A DNA stretch of 8,434 nt from CAYGUK01 sp964352985 (GTDB lineage Bacteria > Pseudomonadota > Gammaproteobacteria > JAHCLG01). Below the pieces are notes generated by a model. The model worked only from the letters and a program-made list of their open reading frames with translations, was not told where the DNA came from and ran no database searches. Location of the stretch: NCBI GenBank assembly GCA_964352985.1, contig CAYGUK010000145.1, positions 1 through 8,434 on the forward strand, written 5' to 3'. The translations under genes and the position numbers were made by a program. Of the stretch, positions 6,031-8,434 are shown in pieces. Positions within the stretch are counted from its first letter, which is position 1. Each line of letters starts with the position of its first letter.

Positions 6031-7689
6031 TTACATCATACCATCCATACCGCCCATGCCGCCCATGCCACCAGCTGGCATGCCACCATGTGCTGCATCA
6101 TCTTTCTTAGGAAGTTCTGCAACCATGCATTCAGTTGTGATCATTAGACCAGCAATTGAAGCAGCATTTTGAAGTGCAGTACGAGTTACTTTAGTTGGAT
6201 CTAAAATACCCATTTCAATCATATCGCCGTATTCGTGAGTAGCAGCATTGTAACCATAGTTACCTTTGCCGTTTACAACTCTATCTAAAACAACTGAAGA
6301 TTCTTCACCTGCATTAGCAACGATTTGACGAAGAGGTTGTTCAATTGCACGCATTACAATTTTAGCACCGATGTGTTGATCATCATTTTCAACTTCTTCT
6401 TCGATGTTCTTTAATGCTTTAAGCGCACGAATTAAGGCAACACCACCACCAGGTACTACGCCTTCTTCAACAGCAGCACGTGTAGCGTGAAGCGCATCTT
6501 CAACGCGTGCTTTCTTTTCTTTCATTTCAACTTCAGTAGCAGCGCCAACTTTAATAACGGCTACACCACCAGAAAGTTTTGCTAAACGTTCTTGTAATTT
6601 TTCACGATCGTAGTCTGAAGTACTATCATCAACAAGACGTTTGATTTCTTTGCAACGAGCTTCGATTTCTTTGCTCTTGCCAGAACCATCAATAATTGTT
6701 GTATTTTCTTTAGTGACAACAATGCGTTTAGCTGTACCAAGATCTTCAACAGTCGCAGATTCTAATGAAAGACCAACTTCTTCAGCAATCACTGTACCAC
6801 CAGTTAAAATAGCAATATCTTGTAACATTGCTTTACGACGATCACCAAAGCCAGGCGCTTTAACCGCACAAACTTTAACTGTGCCACGGATGTTATTTAC
6901 TACTAATGTTGCAAGTGCTTCACCTTCAACATCTTCAGCAATAATTAATAAAGAACGACCTGCTTTTGCAACGCCTTCAAGAACCGGAAGTAAATCACGA
7001 ATATTAGAGATTTTCTTGTCTACTAATAAAATGTGTGGATTTTCTAATTCAACAGACATGTTTTGTTGGTTATTAACAAAGTATGGTGAAATATAACCAC
7101 GATCAAATTGCATACCTTCGACAACGTCTAATTCATTTTCTAATGAATTACCGTCTTCAACAGTAATAACACCTTCTTTACCAACTTTTTCCATTGCTTC
7201 AGCAATAATGTTACCCACTGCATCATCAGAATTAGCAGAAATAGTACCCACTTGAGCAATAGCTTTTGAGTCTTTGCAAGGTTTAGATAATTTTTTCAAT
7301 TCAGCAACAACTTTCGCTACTGCTTTGTCGATACCACGTTTTAGATCCATTGGGTTCATACCAGCAGCAACAGCTTTAACACCTTCAAGCAACATGCTTT
7401 GAGCAATAACTGTTGCAGTTGTTGTACCATCACCAGCGATATCAGAAGTTTGTGAAGCAACTTCTTTGACCATTTGAGCGCCCATGTTTTCGAATTTGTC
7501 GCTTAATTCGATTTCTTTAGCAACAGAAACACCATCTTTAGTAATAGTCGGTGCGCCAAATGATTTTTCTAATACAACATTACGGCCACGTGGTCCTAAT
7601 GTTACTTTCACAGCATTTGCTAAAACGTTTACGCCAGCAACTAATTTGTTACGAGCGATTTCAGAAAATTGTACTTCTTTAGCAGACAT
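6031..7689 (-). CDS. groEL: Chaperonin GroEL (Hsp60)
   Basis: This full-length 552-residue chaperonin subunit forms the 14-mer that folds cytoplasmic proteins with ATP and GroES. Key nucleotide-site residues are present: LGPRGRNV at 31-38, KDG with D52, the DGTTT loop with D87, and the catalytic aspartate at 399 (398 in E. coli) in VEDALHATRAAVEEG, followed by PGGG near 414. The apical segment GYISPYF is at 199-205. The C-terminus has the flexible glycine-methionine tail, GGMGGMGGMDGMM. An AGAGGA ribosome site sits about 6 bases before the ATG. groES ends 40 bases upstream, and the pair forms one operon driven from the region at 8069-8131. The gene ends in a strong terminator at 5963-6009. 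Confidence 0.99.
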   Translation of the reverse strand: MSAKEVQFSEIARNKLVAGVNVLANAVKVTLGPRGRNVVLEKSFGAPTITKDGVSVAKEIELSDKFENMGAQMVKEVASQTSDIAGDGTTTATVIAQSMLLEGVKAVAAGMNPMDLKRGIDKAVAKVVAELKKLSKPCKDSKAIAQVGTISANSDDAVGNIIAEAMEKVGKEGVITVEDGNSLENELDVVEGMQFDRGYISPYFVNNQQNMSVELENPHILLVDKKISNIRDLLPVLEGVAKAGRSLLIIAEDVEGEALATLVVNNIRGTVKVCAVKAPGFGDRRKAMLQDIAILTGGTVIAEEVGLSLESATVEDLGTAKRIVVTKENTTIIDGSGKSKEIEARCKEIKRLVDDSTSDYDREKLQERLAKLSGGVAVIKVGAATEVEMKEKKARVEDALHATRAAVEEGVVPGGGVALIRALKALKNIEEEVENDDQHIGAKIVMRAIEQPLRQIVANAGEESSVVLDRVVNGKGNYGYNAATHEYGDMIEMGILDPTKVTRTALQNAASIAGLMITTECMVAELPKKDDAAHGGMPAGGMGGMGGMDGMM

Positions 7690-7729
7690 AGTAATTCCTC
7701 TTAAAATAAGTATTCAGGATATCGAGTTA

Positions 7730-8029
7730 TTATTTAGTAATAACACCCATGATATCTTCTTCACGCATGACGACTAATTCTTCGCCATCAAGCTTAACTT
7801 CAGTACCAGCATATTTACCAAATAAAACCACGTCACCGACTTTAACATCGACAGCGCGAACATCGCCGTTATCTAAAATTTTGCCAGGACCTACTGCAAG
7901 GACTTCACCACGTACTGGTTTTTCACTAGCAGTATCTGGAATAACGATTCCACCTTTGGTTTTTTTCTCTTCTTCAACACGACGAACGATAACACGGTCA
8001 TGTAAAGGACGAATTTTGATCTTACTCAT
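7730..8029 (-). CDS. groES: Co-chaperonin GroES (Hsp10)
   Basis: The 99-residue co-chaperonin caps the GroEL ring. The N-terminal strand IRPLHDRVIVRR (6-17) is followed by the mobile loop, with KTKGGIVIPDTA at about 23-34 including the GGIVIP segment that binds GroEL. The C-terminal half has VGDVVLFGKYAGTEVK and ends EEDIMGVI. Length and motifs are normal for the family. AAAGG lies just upstream of the ATG. It is the first gene of the operon, about 58 bases downstream of the predicted sigma-70 start, and its transcript begins within the CIRCE operator. Confidence 0.99.
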   Translation of the reverse strand: MSKIKIRPLHDRVIVRRVEEEKKTKGGIVIPDTASEKPVRGEVLAVGPGKILDNGDVRAVDVKVGDVVLFGKYAGTEVKLDGEELVVMREEDIMGVITK

Positions 8030-8052
8030 TAACCTTTTCTCCAGTTTTGTAA

Positions 8053-8121
8053 GGGTTTGATGTCAGTTTTAGCACTCTCATCATGAGAGTGCTAATGATA
8101 GTCATATGGGGTTTGATGTCA
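8053..8121 (-). repeat. 13-bp direct repeat flanking the CIRCE operator
   Basis: TGACATCAAACCC, read on the minus strand, occurs exactly at 8109-8121 and again at 8053-8065, with the copies 56 bases apart. The upstream copy contains most of the sigma-70 -35 box and part of the sigma-32 -10 box. The downstream copy lies in the groES leader and has no promoter element at a suitable distance. The CIRCE operator sits between them. Confidence 0.75.
8069..8095. promoter_or_regulatory. CIRCE operator (HrcA binding site) of groESL
   Basis: TTAGCACTC, nine bases, then GAGTGCTAA is an exact match to the CIRCE consensus, the operator for the heat-shock repressor HrcA. It overlaps the predicted transcription start of groESL. 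The nine-base spacer is itself symmetric, so the palindrome extends to 13-bp perfect arms around one central C. Confidence 0.97.
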
Positions 8122-8122
8122 A
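8095..8122 (-). promoter_or_regulatory. Sigma-70-type promoter of groESL
   Basis: TTGACA (8117-8122) and TATCAT (8095-8100), read on the minus strand, are separated by 16 bases. Transcription would start near 8088, inside CIRCE, and the -10 box shares one base with CIRCE, so HrcA bound there would block it. Confidence 0.75.
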
Positions 8123-8131
8123 GAGTTCAAG
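8104..8131 (-). promoter_or_regulatory. Sigma-32 (RpoH)-type heat-shock promoter of groESL
   Basis: CTTGAA (8126-8131) and CCCCATAT (8104-8111), read on the minus strand, are separated by 14 bases, closely matching the sigma-32 consensus CTTGAA, 13-15 bases, CCCCATNT. It interleaves with the sigma-70 elements, shifted about 9 bases upstream. Its start near 8096 would be at the edge of CIRCE. Confidence 0.75.
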
Positions 8132-8377
8132 TATTATCGCGAATTTTACATTTCAAATATAAATCAAGATAAAAATATTTAATAAAATCATATAGTTAAA
8201 TAATTTCACACTAAAGCAAATTGATATTCATTAATTAACTGTTGTCATAACCTTATGATTTTTAATCATTTTATACTTCAACCATTGAACTCCATACGGC
8301 CAAACAACTTAATCAAATAAATTTTGCGCAAATAATAAAGTACAAAAATCCGTGTAAAATAACTATAGAATAATATT
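8132..8377. other. AT-rich non-coding interval upstream of groESL
   Basis: Together with the groESL control region this makes about 350 bases without a clear gene. The interval is very AT-rich, has stops in all frames at short intervals and shows no tRNA or strong hairpin. It holds only a weak AT-only stem at 8255-8269 and no convincing promoter for the possible rightward gene at 8378. Confidence 0.5.
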
Positions 8378-8434
8378 ATGCACCCAGGCAAAATACAAAA
8401 CTTTCAATCAGAGACTGAGTCAGATGCGAGGTTA
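8378..8434 (+). CDS. Possible start of an unidentified rightward gene (partial)
   Basis: An ATG at 8378 opens a frame of 19 codons to the window edge, beginning MHPGKIQNF and ending ESDARL. The base composition becomes less AT-rich at this point, which suits a gene start, but no good ribosome site precedes it and 19 codons are too few to identify a family. It could be a chance open frame. Confidence 0.3.
   Translation, partial: MHPGKIQNFQSETESDARL

Noticed and set aside
6641..7096. Rightward open frame of 151 codons
   Set aside because: It is a shadow of groEL, low in complexity and without a ribosome site or recognisable motif.
7484..8060. Two rightward open frames opposite groEL and groES
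   Set aside because: Both are antisense to conserved chaperonin codons and are serine/threonine-rich, as expected of shadow frames.
8255..8269. ATGATT/AATCAT hairpin followed by T residues as a terminator
   Set aside because: The stem is AT-rich (one G-C pair) in a very AT-rich region, and no gene on the plus strand needs ending there.

Overview
This is an AT-rich window from a bacterial chromosome, most likely a gammaproteobacterium. GroEL, GroES, the Pit/DUF47 pair and the YgiF-like CYTH protein all resemble gammaproteobacterial versions. A Legionellales-type, host-associated organism would fit the low GC, the DOT1-like methyltransferase and the small 'holin-like' membrane protein, but I cannot fix the genus from sequence alone. 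I see no insertion sequence, prophage, CRISPR array, tRNA or rRNA. A run of ten N at 5892-5901 marks an assembly gap.

Layout. (1) 1-1639, minus strand: a phosphate-uptake operon with a DUF47/PhoU-like accessory protein followed by a PiT-family phosphate transporter that runs off the left edge. (2) 1880-2491, plus strand, divergent from it: a single-domain CYTH protein (triphosphatase-like) with a good sigma-70 promoter. (3) 2505-4517, minus strand: a DUF423 membrane protein followed by a thiamine-diphosphate enzyme of the acetolactate synthase/pyruvate oxidase family. (4) 4661-5299, plus strand: a small class I methyltransferase with DOT1-like motifs, closed by a bidirectional terminator. (5) 5343-5916, minus strand: a membrane protein built of two tandem copies of a holin-like unit. 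The N gap cuts its 5' end, so a simple ORF search finds only the second two thirds. (6) 6031-8029, minus strand: groES-groEL, ending in a terminator with 21-bp perfect arms. (7) 8030-8434: the groESL control region, then AT-rich non-coding DNA and possibly the first 19 codons of a rightward gene.

How the parts work together. The left end is a plausible phosphate module: Pit imports phosphate, DUF47 is its usual partner, and the divergent CYTH protein probably acts on triphosphate or polyphosphate. The right end is a complete chaperonin operon. Its promoter region stacks a sigma-32-type promoter, an overlapping sigma-70-type promoter and a CIRCE operator, which implies control by both heat-shock sigma factor and HrcA repressor. 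The middle genes have no obvious shared pathway. The items most worth a second look are the DOT1-like methyltransferase, the two-repeat membrane gene hidden by the gap, and the layered groESL control region with its 13-bp direct repeat. None of these by itself demonstrates a new system.
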